This document shows positions 1 through 10,430 of a stretch of 64,000 nt of DNA, in pieces. Made by a program: the position numbers and the translations under genes. Below the pieces are notes generated by a model. The model worked only from the letters and a program-made list of their open reading frames with translations, searched no databases and was not told the DNA's origin. The stretch is from contig CAJUKG010000003.1 of assembly GCA_910586925.1 (NCBI GenBank), positions 62,001 through 126,000 of the forward strand, in the 5' to 3' direction. This DNA comes from an uncultured Christensenellaceae bacterium. GTDB taxonomy: Bacteria > Bacillota > Clostridia > Christensenellales > Pumilibacteraceae. How positions within the stretch are numbered: position 1 is the stretch's first letter; each line of letters starts with the position of its first letter.

Positions 1-2
1 AT

Positions 3-3000
3 CCCGTTGCGAACGCAGAGTCATACAGCTTGCGCATAGGCAACGTACAGAAAACAACGGGCGGCGGTGCGACGAGTTTCAATCTCAACAATCTTCTCGA
101 GAACTGGGTGCCCGAGGGCGATTATAAACTCAATATTCGCGCAAACGGCGCAGTGAATTCGCTGTGGAGCGACGACGTCGATATGCGGTATTACGCGCTG
201 TACGGGTCTATACGTTACGACAGCAACACCGTTTCGTGGCGGCATGTGATCGGCGCGGAAAAATACGAGGTCAAAGTCAACTACGCCGATCCCGTCGAAG
301 TGACGGACGGCAAGAACTTCCTTGCGAACGTAAAGCTCACGCAAGCGGGCGAGAATACGATATCCGTAAGATATTTCGAGCAAGACACTCCGTCCGAGTG
401 GGTCACCGTAAAGGTGCACGCATATACCGTAACTTTCGATACGCGAAAGGGCACGGGTGCCGATCCGCTGTACGTTGCGGTCGGCGACAAAATCGAATAT
501 CCCGAAACACGACTCAACGGGTACGAGCCGGACGGCTGGTACACCACGCCGAGCGGCGGAGCGAGCAACGGCGCGATTTTCGACGATACCGTATTTACGG
601 GTAACGGCGATCTCGTGCTGTATGCGTACTGGTTGCCCGCGTCGTACACCGTCCATTATAACTATAACGGCGGGAACGGCATAGACCAAACGGGCAAGGT
701 CACATATACGAAAGATTACAAGCTCGAAGTACCGACGGTAAACGACGGCACGCTCGCTTTTGCGGGGTGGTACAGCGAACCGACGGGTGGTACGCAGTAT
801 ACGGACGAGTTCGGCGTGTCGAAAGAGCCGTGGAAACTTACGCGCGGCACGACTATGTATGCGCATTGGGTATCTACGCTCAAGTACACGCTCCTTGCCG
901 ACAATACTTATTCTGTCGCAAAGGGCAGCGGTATCGCGTCGGTAACGAATGTCGTCATACCCGCACGGTATAACGGCAAATCGGTATCGACGATAGCGGC
1001 GTATGCGTTTCAGAGCTGTTCCAAGCTCGTATCGCTTACTATACCCGATACCGTGAATATAATAGCGACGACGAGCGCGTTTTCGAGCTGTACGTTGCTC
1101 GAAGAAATAAATGTGTATCACGTCGACGGCAATTCGAAAGCGGCTTACACGTCTGTCGACGGCGTGCTTATTTACCGCAATACGCTCGAGGGACGCAACG
1201 AGCTTGCATACTTCCCGACCGCAAAAACGGGCGAGTACGTATTGAGCAACGACATAACCGCAATTCCCGTAAAGGCGTTTGCGAGTGCGAAATTGACTTC
1301 CGTCGTTATACCGACTTCGGTCACGGCGATAGATTCCAATGCGTTTTATAATTGCAAACAGCTTATAAATGTGACTTTCGTACAGGGCGGAACGTCGCCG
1401 CTCACATTCGGTGCAAAGGCTTTCACGGGCTGTTCCGCACTCACGTCGGTCACTATCCCCGCGCGTGCCAAAGAGTTCGCAATAGACAATACAAACGGTG
1501 TATTCGTCGGTTGTTCCAATCTTGTGAATATAAATGTCGAAAAGGGCAATCAATATTACACTTCGATCGACGGCGTGCTTTGCGACGCGTCGAAAAGCGA
1601 GATCATATTTTGTCCGTATGCAAGACCGGGCGCGTATGTCGTTCCCGCGGGTATAAATACCGTCGGCGCGAGTGCGTTCCGTGCGTGCACGAAACTCACG
1701 TCCGTAACTATTTCGCCGTACGTGACGCTTGTCGGCGATCATGCGTTTTACGGCTGCACGTCTGTTACCGTCGTGACGTTTCGCGGCGGTGCGCGAGCGG
1801 ATTGCGAGATAGGTAAATATGCGTTCAACGGCTGTACGAAACTTTCTAACGTGGTATTCGAATCGGGCAGCCGCGTGGTAAGTTTGGGCTCTTACGCATT
1901 CAGCGCGTGCAAAGAGCTTGTGAACATAACCATTCCCGCGAGCATGAAGAAAGTCGGATCGTATGCTTTCTCGAGCTGCGGCAATCTCACGAGCGTCGAA
2001 TTTGCGGAGAACGGCGAAGAAATCACGTTCGAAACCGCCGTGTTCAGTAGCTGTACCGAGCTTGCCGAAGTGTATTTCCCTGCAACGGTGAAAGTAATAG
2101 ACCTTTCGATGTTCAACGGGTGCAGTAAGCTCTCGCGCGTTCGCATTGCCGCCGACAACCCTTACTACACCGAAAAAGACGGCATTGTATACGATAAAAA
2201 CGTGACGACCGTCATCATGTGTCCGAGCGGCAAGGGCGGAAACATAACATTGCCCGATACCGTAACAAAAATAGGCGAAAATGCTTTCAAGGGCAATGCC
2301 AAGATCACGGGTATAACCATCGGCAAGAATATTACGGAAATAGGCGATGCGGCGTTCGCGGAGTGTTCCGCGCTCAACTCGATCATATTCGAATCGGGCG
2401 GTACGGCGGATTTGACTATCAATCCCGGAGCTATAGGCGAAACAAAAAGCGAGATTTCGGACTCGAAAGCGACGTTCTACAAATGCAACGCGCTTGTTAA
2501 CGTTATTCTTCCCGCGCGGCTTGTCGCGTTCGCCGGGTTTAATAACTGCGCAAACCTCGAATCGGTGTGGTTCGAGCGCGGCAGTCGTCTGGAGTCTATA
2601 GGTCAAAGAGCGTTCGCATTCTGCAAGAAGTTGACGCGGTTCGATTGTCCGAGTACAGTTAAAACTATTTATAATAAAGCATTCAATTACTGCGATGCAT
2701 TTCCGTATATTGATCTTCCCGAGGGGCTGGAAACGATCGGCGGATGGGCTTTTTCCGGTTGCAAAGAACTCAATAACATCACGCTTCCGAACACGCTGAA
2801 AACTCTCGGCGAGTCGGCGTTCTCGCTTAACGGAAAACTCGAAAGAATAGTGATACCCGCTTCTGTCGAAAGAATCGAATCGTATTTGTTTTCCGCATGC
2901 GAAGAATTACGCGAAGTGACGATCCTTTGTCCCATTACGGAAATCCTCGAGTACACGTTCAACGGATGCAAATCCCTTCGCGCGATCACGATACCTAACA

Positions 3001-6000
3001 CCGTCGAGTTTATCGGAAACAAAGCGTTCTACGAATGTTGGTCGCTCGTTACGGTGACGTTTGAAGACGGCGGGGAGAAAGAGCTTGTGATCGCCGATGG
3101 CACGTCTACGAGCAACAGTCCGTTTGCGAGTTGTAAAGTTCTCGAAGAATTGGCTCTCCCGAGCCGCACCGTCGCAATCGGGAATTATGCATTCGCAAAC
3201 TGCTCGGCTATAACTTCGGTGACTTTCGGCGATAGTTCGCGGCTTAAAAAAATCGGCAAGTATGCTTTTTCGGGCTGTTCCGCTCTTACTGCGATCACCA
3301 TACCGAATACGGTTGCGAACGAGGATATTGTCGACGAAAAAACCGAACAGGTGATAGGCGTCGGCGATTATGCGTTTTCGGGTGCGTCGGTCCTTGCGTC
3401 CGTCGTATTTGAAACAGGCGGCACCGCGCCGCTTACTATAGGCAGTGCCGCTTTTGCGAACTGCTCTCGGCTCGAGAGCATAGCGTTGCCCGCGCGGCTT
3501 GTAACGGCGCAGGGAAAGAACGGCGTGCTTAAAGATATCGTTCCCACTTCGGTATTCGACGGTTGCTCGGTCCTTGCGTCCGTGACGGCGGAGGACGGCG
3601 GCAGTCTTTTCGCTACCGAGGATAACTTGATCTATAATGCCGACAAAACAACGCTTTTGTATGTGCCGCTCGGGTATAAAGGCAAGCCCGTAGCGGGCGG
3701 CGGCTTCGACGGCACGGTGACGATAGCCAATACTGTCACTGAAGTCGTCAATGCCGCTTTCAAGGGCAATTCCAATATAACGGCTGTTATTTTCGCGTCG
3801 GGCGGCGAAGAAGAATTGATTTTGGGCAATAAAAGCACGAAAGATACGGGCGTGTTTGCAGACAGTGCCGTGGAAAGCGTCACTCTGCCAGAGCGTCTGC
3901 ATGCGATAGCACCGTATACTTTCTATCAAAGCAAATCTTTGAGCAGGATTGTCATTCCGAAAAGTGTTGGCATTATCGGACAATATGCTTTCCAGAACTG
4001 TTCGAACTTGCAAAACGTCTCGTTTGAAAGCAACGGCTCGGACGGTTTGACGATAGACGATAATGCGTTCAACGGCTGTTCGTCGCTGATTTCGGTGTAT
4101 CTGCCGTCGCGACTTACGACCATAGGCGCGAGCGCGTTTCTCGGCTGTGCGGAGCTTAAGTTCTTCGCGCCCGAAGAAGATGCCACGGTAGAGGAAAGAG
4201 AGTCGGTGGATATTGCCGCGCCGTACGTACTGCCCGAAAACCTCGTTTCGATCGGGGCGAGTGCGTTCTCAGGTTGTAAAGCTCTCACCGAAGTGGCTAT
4301 CTCGTCCAAAGTCACCGCGATCGGCAACAATGCGTTCAACGGTTGCGAAAGCCTGCAACGCGTGGTGCTACCGGCCGCGCTCGAAACTTTCATTGCCGCG
4401 GCGTTCACCAAATGCGACAACTTGGAAGCTGTAATAACGGTCGATTCCAAAAACTATGTATCGAAAGACGGCGTACTTTTCAGTGCCGACGGCTCGACGC
4501 TGATTTATTTTCCCGTAAATAAAGGCGCGTCTGCGGATAATTATTCGTACAAAATTCCCGACGGCGTGCTCGTGATAGGCGACAATGCGTTTGCGGGTCA
4601 AAAGAATATCACTTCGGTCACCGTTCCCAACAGCGTGCAGTGCTTGGAAAAGGGCGCGTTTTTCGGTTGCAAGAAGCTCGTCAACGTCATATTCGAAGGC
4701 GGTAATGACAATACCGATCTCGTGATCGACGACGCAAACAGCAGCAGTAAAGACGGCGCGTTTGCTCAAACCGCGATCTCCGAGATCGCGTTTCCGAGCC
4801 GTCTTGTGGCTTTGGGTTCGTACGCGTTCTACAAAGCCAACGACATTGCGAACGTAACGTTCGGCGCGGGTAGCAGATTGCAAACGATCGGGCAGTATGC
4901 GTTGGGTTATGACAACAGTTCGAGTAAAAGCAAGCTTAAGAGCATCGCGCTTCCGAACACCGTTACAATCATAGGCAAATACGCATTCAGCAAGACGGGA
5001 CTCGAAAGTATAGAGGTTCCCGCATCCGTGACGGAAATAGGCAATTACGCTTTTCAGTCTTGCACCGATCTCGTCACTGTGACTTTTGCCGATAATTGCG
5101 AACTGAAAACGATATACGATTATGCATTCAAGGATTGCGGCAAGCTCACGAATGTAAATTTGGAAAATTGTTATGTGCTCGAAACTTTGGGTGCGTCGTC
5201 CTTCAACGGCTGTGCGTTTTCGTCGATAGAGCTTCCCGTCGCACTGTCGTCGATAGGAAATCAGGCATTCTATTCCTGCGCGAATCTCGATTCCGTCACG
5301 ATTCCGTCCAACGTGCAAACAATAGGATCTGCGGCGTTCGCAAAAACGTCGATCGCAGAAGTCGTATTCGAAGGCGGGGATAAGCCGCTCACCGTAACGG
5401 ACGGGAAGTCTGTATGGACTGCGACTTCGACAAGCACTACGTTGGGTGCTTTTGCGGGGCTTGACATACAGTCGATAATTCTTCCCAAGCGGTTGCAGTC
5501 GGTAGCGGCGTATATGTTCGACGGATGCTCGAAGCTTAACAGCGTTGCGTTCGAGGGTAATTCGCAAGTCAAGAGTATCGAGAAGTATGCTTTCAATAAC
5601 TGCATGCTTCTCGCCTCGATCGGTTTGCCGAACAGTCTTGAAAAAATAGCCGACTATGCTTTTGCCGCGTCGGGACTGACCGAGATAGCATTGCCCGATA
5701 AAGTAACGTCGCTGGGTAATTACGTGTTCCAAGGCTGCACGCAGCTTGCCGACGTATCTTTCCCCGACGCGCTGATTTCCATGGGCACTAACGTATTTGC
5801 GAATTGTACGTCGCTTACCTCCGTCATTCTTCCTCAAAATCTGACCGAAATCAAGAAGGAAGCATTTAAGGGTTGCACTTCGTTGCAATCGGTGACTATT
5901 CCCGCGAGCGTGACGAGTATCGAAAACGCCGCGTTCGACGGGTGCGCCAAACTTGCGACGATCACTTTTGAGGACGGCGACGTTCCGCTCATGCTCGCAA

Positions 6001-9000
6001 CGGGTACCTCAACGGCAGGGGTGTTCCGTAACTGCACGTCGCTCGAAACTATAGATTTCCCCAAACGTTTGAGCGCGATAGGGGATTACGCTTTTAACGG
6101 TTGCAATATGCTGAATACGGTTACTTTTGCTGACGGAGCAACGGTCGCCGAGATCGGCGATTATGCGTTCAAGGGTTGCAGCAATTTCCAAGAAATAGAA
6201 ATCCCCGCGTCGCTCATACGTATCGGCAAGAACGCATTCGAAAACTGTACCGCGCTTTCGTCGCTCACGTTCATCGACGGTAAACTTTCGATAATAGACG
6301 TTGCGGCTTTCAATAACTGCATCAATCTCGAGAAAGTAGTTATTCCCGCGAGCGTCGTGTCGGTCGGGGCAAAGGCGTTCTATAACTGCCGCGGACTCGT
6401 CGAAATACTTCTGACGGGCGGCGGCAGTCTCGGCAACGAAGCCTTTTACGGTTGCGTGAACGTTGCCGAAGTCAATATATCGGGCAACATAACGAAATTG
6501 GGCGATAATGTGTTTTACGGTATTCCGAAGCTCACCGTCGCGCCCGACAACGTAGATTACGTTATCGAGAACGGCATACTTTATACGAGCGACAAATCGG
6601 TACTCGTAATGAATCTCGACCGCACGCTCGCGACTGTGACGATCCCCGCATCCGTACAGGAAATCGCTAACAATGCTTTTATCAAAAACACGCGATTGGT
6701 TTCCGTCGTTTTCGAGAACGACAGTTCGCTCGTTGCTATAGGCGCAAACGCGTTCGAGCGTTGCACGAAACTCGGCGAGATAGTTTTGCCCGATACCCTC
6801 GAACGACTTGGCGAAGCCGCGTTCAAAGACTGCGTATCGCTCGAGTCGGCGATATTCGAAAACAGCGATGCGGAACGTATCGTAAAGGCGGGCAAGTCGG
6901 CGTTTGAAAATTGCGTCATGCTCAAGACCGCCGTATTGCCCGAAGGACTTACGACGATCGAAGAAAAGATGTTTTACGGCACGCTCGTCGAAGAAGTGGA
7001 GATCCCCGCTTCCGTCACGTCGGTCGCGAAGAATGCGTTTGCAGGCTGTGTAAACCTCACAAGCGTATCCATTCTCGGTAATTCCAAGCTCGACGCCACC
7101 TCTTTTGCGGGTTGTATCGCGCTCGAAAACCTCGCTCTTGCCGAGGGCATGACGGCGGTCGCGAACAACGCGTTCAAGGGCTATGTCAACTTGAGAAGCA
7201 TAACCATTCCGTCTACCGTCAAAACCATAGGCACGAGCGCGTTCGACGGTTGCGTGTCGCTGCAAGAAGTGAAATTCGCAGACGGAAGCGTGTTGACGGA
7301 AATAGGCGGCAGTGCGTTTAAGGGTTGTATCGTTCTCAACGACATTACTATTCCCGCAGGCGTTACGAAACTCGGTGCAAACGTATTCCAAAACTGCACG
7401 GCGTTGCAGTCGGTGAATTTTGCGGGCAACAGTGTCGAGAATATCGGAAATAATGCATTCGACGGCTGTTCCGCGCTTGCGACTATAGAGCTTCCGTCCT
7501 CCGTATCTACTATCGGAACGTTTATTTTCCAAAACTGCACTTCGCTTTCGTCGGTAACGATGAATGACGGTATCGCTAAAATACCTTCGAGTGCTTTCAA
7601 GAACTGCGCGTCGCTCACGGCGGTCGAGATCCCGTCGAGCGTTACCGCGATCGACGGCTCTGCGTTCGAGGGAAGCGGCATCACTTCGATTTCGGTACCC
7701 CAAAAAGTGAAAACTCTCGGGACGTCCGCGTTTAAGAACTGCGCTGCGCTCGCCGGCATTACGTTCGAGGGAAACGGAATAGCGAAATTCGATTCCAATA
7801 CGTTCGAGGGCTGTACCGCGCTCACAGACATTATAATTCCCGACGGCGTGGCTACTCTCGGATCTTCGGTGTTCAAAGGTTCGGGTCTTACGAGTATCGT
7901 CATTCCCGAAAAAGTTACCGCGTTATTGTCGTATGCGTTTGCGAACTGCGAAAACCTGCAGACCGTCGAGTTCGAAGGCACTACCGTGAACAGCAGTACG
8001 GCATCGGGTGCATCAAACAAAAACAAGATTGCAATGTATGCGTTCCAAAATTGTTCGTCGCTCGTTTCGGTAAAACTTCCGCCCGATATAACGGCGATAG
8101 ATAGCGGCGCGTTCGAAGGCTGTACAAATCTCGTGCTCGAGATCCCGACAAAAGTCAATGCAATCACTGCGTCGGGTACATCTTCAAGACCGTTCGGTGG
8201 CATTAAGGGTATATCGGTTGCGAGCGCAAGCACCGCCTACAAAACGGAGGATATCAAGAATGCGAGCGACAAAGTAATCGGCTCGGCACTGTATAATAAA
8301 TCGGGTACGAAGCTGTTGGCTGTGGCGGGCGGTCCGTTTGAGACGTTCGAAGTGCCCGCGAGCGTTACCGAAATAGACAAAGGCGCGTTCTTTAACATTT
8401 CCGTAAACAAACTCGTTTTTGCGAGCGGGAGCAAGATCGCGACGCTCAATCAGTATGCTTTCGACGGTTCGGGTATCAAGACGATCGACATTCCCGCGTC
8501 CGTTACCAAAATCGACAACTATGCGTTCAGAAACAGCGCACTCGAAAGCATAGTCATTCCCGAAACCGTCACGACTTGCGGTACGTATATCTTCCAAAAC
8601 TGCAAGTCGCTCGGTTCTGCGGAGTTTAAGAAAATACCCACCGATAAGACATTACAGAACTATATGTTCAACGGTTGCGTCGCATTGAGCACGGTAACGT
8701 TGCCCGTCGAAGCGGGTAAGGGTTTTGTAACGATCGGGTCGTATGCGTTCGAGAATTGTACGAATCTTACTTCGATAAACCTTGGTAACGACGTCCAGAC
8801 TATAAGCATCGGTGCGTTTAAGAACAGCGGACTTACGAGCATGACCCTTCCGTCCGAGCTTACTACGATCGGGTCGAGCGTGTTTGAAAATTGCGCGATC
8901 GCGCAAATTACGTTCCCCGAAAAATTGAGCACTATAGATAGCAAGGCTTTTGCGGGTTCGTCGCTTGTCGATGTCGTAATACCTGCTACCGTCGATTATA

Positions 9001-10238
9001 TGTTCGCTTCGGTGTTCAGCGGTTGCGAAAAATTGCATAGCGTCACGTTCATGGGCACTACTATCGCTTCGGCAAAGAGTGCCGCGAGCGCGAATAAGCT
9101 CGCATCCAAAATGTTCGAAAACTGCAAGGAGCTTTCGTCTGTTACTTTGCCGTCGAAGTTGTTGACGATAGACTCGTCGGCGTTTATCGGCTGTCGCAAT
9201 CTTCTTACTATCGCGTTGCCGCAGACGCTTACTGCGATAAACGATTCGGCGTTCGAGGATGCGGGACTTACAAGTTTGACTATACCCGAAAGCGTCGCGT
9301 CTATCGGTTCCAAAGCGTTCAAAGGCAATGAGTTCGGTTCGGTAACGTTGCCGACGGCAACGGCGTCGGTGGGCACATACGCTTTCCAAAATTGCGCAAA
9401 CTTGACTTCCGTCGAGTTTAAGACGGCGACGCTGAATGCGGGAACGACGGTCAATACACTCGCTTCGTATATTTTCGACGGTTGCGGCAGCCTTGCTACC
9501 GTAACGCTTCCAGACAGTATCGCAACGATCGGAACTTCTGCTTTCCGCGGGTGCGAAAGCCTTGAAACCATCGCGTTGCCTTCCGCACTCACTGCGATAA
9601 ACGACAGTGCGTTCATCGGCAGCGGACTTACCGGTATAGTGATACCCGAAAAGGTAGGCACGATCGGCGCGAATGCATTCGAGAACTGCGCGTCGCTCGC
9701 GTCCGTCGAGTTCGCAGAGAACGCCGCGCTCGCGTCCGTCGGGAATTCCGCGTTCGCGGGGAGCGGACTCACGGGCATAGTAATACCCGAAAAAGTGACG
9801 TCGCTCGGTACGAACGCGTTCGAGAACTGCGCGTCGCTCGTTTCCGTCGAGTTTATCGGCAACGGCATAACCGTATTCAATGCGAGTTTGTTTAAGAGCA
9901 GCGGATTGCAAACGATCATCGTGCCTAAAAGCGTTATGACGTTCGGGTCGGGCGTGTTTGAAAACTGCGCGTCGCTCGCTTCGGTGACATTCGCGGACGG
10001 CTGTCTGCTGTCGGTAGTCGGGGGCAGATCGTTTGCGGGTTGCACGTCGCTTGCGAGCATCGTTCTTCCCGAGAGCATTACGCAACTCACCGCCGCGGGC
10101 GTGTTCGACGGCTGGACCGCCGCGCAGACCGTTTACATGACGGTGGACGAGGGTGCCGCCGACGAATGGCATTTGCAGTGGGAGTCGGGCAGCGGCGCGA
10201 ACGTGGTGTGGTCGTACGGCGCGGAGCAAGAGATATAG
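3..10238 (+). CDS. Giant BspA-type leucine-rich repeat surface protein (5' partial)
   Basis: The frame is open to the left edge, so the true start, and probably a signal peptide, lies outside the window; at least 3,411 residues are present. Roughly residues 140-290 hold two InlB/Listeria-Bacteroides type B-repeats (each ending in motifs such as YAYW and YAHW). The rest is a long run of LRR_5 repeats of about 23-24 residues with the pattern IPxSVTxIGxxAFxxCxxLxxVxF. The run is broken by about six longer modules of the form YxSxDGVLxxxxxxxLIYFP, which also occur in other BspA proteins. No C-terminal membrane segment, LPxTG motif or other anchor is visible, so attachment must be N-terminal or non-covalent. 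The family acts in adhesion and host or matrix binding; the ligand here is unknown. Its downstream neighbours have their own promoter. Confidence 0.9.
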   Translation, partial: PVANAESYSLRIGNVQKTTGGGATSFNLNNLLENWVPEGDYKLNIRANGAVNSLWSDDVDMRYYALYGSIRYDSNTVSWRHVIGAEKYEVKVNYADPVEVTDGKNFLANVKLTQAGENTISVRYFEQDTPSEWVTVKVHAYTVTFDTRKGTGADPLYVAVGDKIEYPETRLNGYEPDGWYTTPSGGASNGAIFDDTVFTGNGDLVLYAYWLPASYTVHYNYNGGNGIDQTGKVTYTKDYKLEVPTVNDGTLAFAGWYSEPTGGTQYTDEFGVSKEPWKLTRGTTMYAHWVSTLKYTLLADNTYSVAKGSGIASVTNVVIPARYNGKSVSTIAAYAFQSCSKLVSLTIPDTVNIIATTSAFSSCTLLEEINVYHVDGNSKAAYTSVDGVLIYRNTLEGRNELAYFPTAKTGEYVLSNDITAIPVKAFASAKLTSVVIPTSVTAIDSNAFYNCKQLINVTFVQGGTSPLTFGAKAFTGCSALTSVTIPARAKEFAIDNTNGVFVGCSNLVNINVEKGNQYYTSIDGVLCDASKSEIIFCPYARPGAYVVPAGINTVGASAFRACTKLTSVTISPYVTLVGDHAFYGCTSVTVVTFRGGARADCEIGKYAFNGCTKLSNVVFESGSRVVSLGSYAFSACKELVNITIPASMKKVGSYAFSSCGNLTSVEFAENGEEITFETAVFSSCTELAEVYFPATVKVIDLSMFNGCSKLSRVRIAADNPYYTEKDGIVYDKNVTTVIMCPSGKGGNITLPDTVTKIGENAFKGNAKITGITIGKNITEIGDAAFAECSALNSIIFESGGTADLTINPGAIGETKSEISDSKATFYKCNALVNVILPARLVAFAGFNNCANLESVWFERGSRLESIGQRAFAFCKKLTRFDCPSTVKTIYNKAFNYCDAFPYIDLPEGLETIGGWAFSGCKELNNITLPNTLKTLGESAFSLNGKLERIVIPASVERIESYLFSACEELREVTILCPITEILEYTFNGCKSLRAITIPNTVEFIGNKAFYECWSLVTVTFEDGGEKELVIADGTSTSNSPFASCKVLEELALPSRTVAIGNYAFANCSAITSVTFGDSSRLKKIGKYAFSGCSALTAITIPNTVANEDIVDEKTEQVIGVGDYAFSGASVLASVVFETGGTAPLTIGSAAFANCSRLESIALPARLVTAQGKNGVLKDIVPTSVFDGCSVLASVTAEDGGSLFATEDNLIYNADKTTLLYVPLGYKGKPVAGGGFDGTVTIANTVTEVVNAAFKGNSNITAVIFASGGEEELILGNKSTKDTGVFADSAVESVTLPERLHAIAPYTFYQSKSLSRIVIPKSVGIIGQYAFQNCSNLQNVSFESNGSDGLTIDDNAFNGCSSLISVYLPSRLTTIGASAFLGCAELKFFAPEEDATVEERESVDIAAPYVLPENLVSIGASAFSGCKALTEVAISSKVTAIGNNAFNGCESLQRVVLPAALETFIAAAFTKCDNLEAVITVDSKNYVSKDGVLFSADGSTLIYFPVNKGASADNYSYKIPDGVLVIGDNAFAGQKNITSVTVPNSVQCLEKGAFFGCKKLVNVIFEGGNDNTDLVIDDANSSSKDGAFAQTAISEIAFPSRLVALGSYAFYKANDIANVTFGAGSRLQTIGQYALGYDNSSSKSKLKSIALPNTVTIIGKYAFSKTGLESIEVPASVTEIGNYAFQSCTDLVTVTFADNCELKTIYDYAFKDCGKLTNVNLENCYVLETLGASSFNGCAFSSIELPVALSSIGNQAFYSCANLDSVTIPSNVQTIGSAAFAKTSIAEVVFEGGDKPLTVTDGKSVWTATSTSTTLGAFAGLDIQSIILPKRLQSVAAYMFDGCSKLNSVAFEGNSQVKSIEKYAFNNCMLLASIGLPNSLEKIADYAFAASGLTEIALPDKVTSLGNYVFQGCTQLADVSFPDALISMGTNVFANCTSLTSVILPQNLTEIKKEAFKGCTSLQSVTIPASVTSIENAAFDGCAKLATITFEDGDVPLMLATGTSTAGVFRNCTSLETIDFPKRLSAIGDYAFNGCNMLNTVTFADGATVAEIGDYAFKGCSNFQEIEIPASLIRIGKNAFENCTALSSLTFIDGKLSIIDVAAFNNCINLEKVVIPASVVSVGAKAFYNCRGLVEILLTGGGSLGNEAFYGCVNVAEVNISGNITKLGDNVFYGIPKLTVAPDNVDYVIENGILYTSDKSVLVMNLDRTLATVTIPASVQEIANNAFIKNTRLVSVVFENDSSLVAIGANAFERCTKLGEIVLPDTLERLGEAAFKDCVSLESAIFENSDAERIVKAGKSAFENCVMLKTAVLPEGLTTIEEKMFYGTLVEEVEIPASVTSVAKNAFAGCVNLTSVSILGNSKLDATSFAGCIALENLALAEGMTAVANNAFKGYVNLRSITIPSTVKTIGTSAFDGCVSLQEVKFADGSVLTEIGGSAFKGCIVLNDITIPAGVTKLGANVFQNCTALQSVNFAGNSVENIGNNAFDGCSALATIELPSSVSTIGTFIFQNCTSLSSVTMNDGIAKIPSSAFKNCASLTAVEIPSSVTAIDGSAFEGSGITSISVPQKVKTLGTSAFKNCAALAGITFEGNGIAKFDSNTFEGCTALTDIIIPDGVATLGSSVFKGSGLTSIVIPEKVTALLSYAFANCENLQTVEFEGTTVNSSTASGASNKNKIAMYAFQNCSSLVSVKLPPDITAIDSGAFEGCTNLVLEIPTKVNAITASGTSSRPFGGIKGISVASASTAYKTEDIKNASDKVIGSALYNKSGTKLLAVAGGPFETFEVPASVTEIDKGAFFNISVNKLVFASGSKIATLNQYAFDGSGIKTIDIPASVTKIDNYAFRNSALESIVIPETVTTCGTYIFQNCKSLGSAEFKKIPTDKTLQNYMFNGCVALSTVTLPVEAGKGFVTIGSYAFENCTNLTSINLGNDVQTISIGAFKNSGLTSMTLPSELTTIGSSVFENCAIAQITFPEKLSTIDSKAFAGSSLVDVVIPATVDYMFASVFSGCEKLHSVTFMGTTIASAKSAASANKLASKMFENCKELSSVTLPSKLLTIDSSAFIGCRNLLTIALPQTLTAINDSAFEDAGLTSLTIPESVASIGSKAFKGNEFGSVTLPTATASVGTYAFQNCANLTSVEFKTATLNAGTTVNTLASYIFDGCGSLATVTLPDSIATIGTSAFRGCESLETIALPSALTAINDSAFIGSGLTGIVIPEKVGTIGANAFENCASLASVEFAENAALASVGNSAFAGSGLTGIVIPEKVTSLGTNAFENCASLVSVEFIGNGITVFNASLFKSSGLQTIIVPKSVMTFGSGVFENCASLASVTFADGCLLSVVGGRSFAGCTSLASIVLPESITQLTAAGVFDGWTAAQTVYMTVDEGAADEWHLQWESGSGANVVWSYGAEQEI

Positions 10239-10282
10239 GTCGTTGTTCGGCATAAATTTACGACTAAATTACCTATATGTGC

Positions 10283-10311
10283 TTGACAATTTTTTAACAC
10301 TGTGTTATAAT
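10283..10311 (+). promoter_or_regulatory. Sigma-A promoter of the MoxR/VWA operon
   Basis: A perfect TTGACA (10283-10288) and a perfect TATAAT (10306-10311) are separated by 17 bp. Transcription should start near 10318, giving a leader of about 113 nt before the first gene at 10431. This is one of the strongest promoters in the window. Confidence 0.9.
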
Positions 10312-10342
10312 TTTAACTATACTATATAAGTGCAGGAATGAC

Positions 10343-10376
10343 AAGGGCGTCAATGTAATTTTTTGGTGCCCTTTTT
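10343..10376 (+). terminator. Terminator-like hairpin in the operon leader
   Basis: AAGGGC (10343-10348) pairs with GCCCTT (10368-10373) across a loop of about 19 nt, followed by a run of five T (10372-10376). It lies downstream of the promoter at 10283, so it could end transcripts of the giant LRR gene or act as an attenuator for the MoxR operon. The stem is short (6-7 bp), so strength is uncertain. Confidence 0.5.
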
Positions 10377-10430
10377 ATTATTCAAAACCCGAGCAAATTC
10401 GGAACGAAATTAAACCCAAAGGAGAGTAAT

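Noticed and set aside
21..2606. 861-residue antisense frame opposite the giant LRR gene
   Set aside because: Arg/Tyr-rich shadow produced by the repetitive codon use of the LRR gene; no ribosome site or protein family.
3..10238. Regular repeats that might look like a CRISPR array or satellite
   Set aside because: The period reflects coding LRR units with variable DNA; there are no constant repeats with unique spacers.
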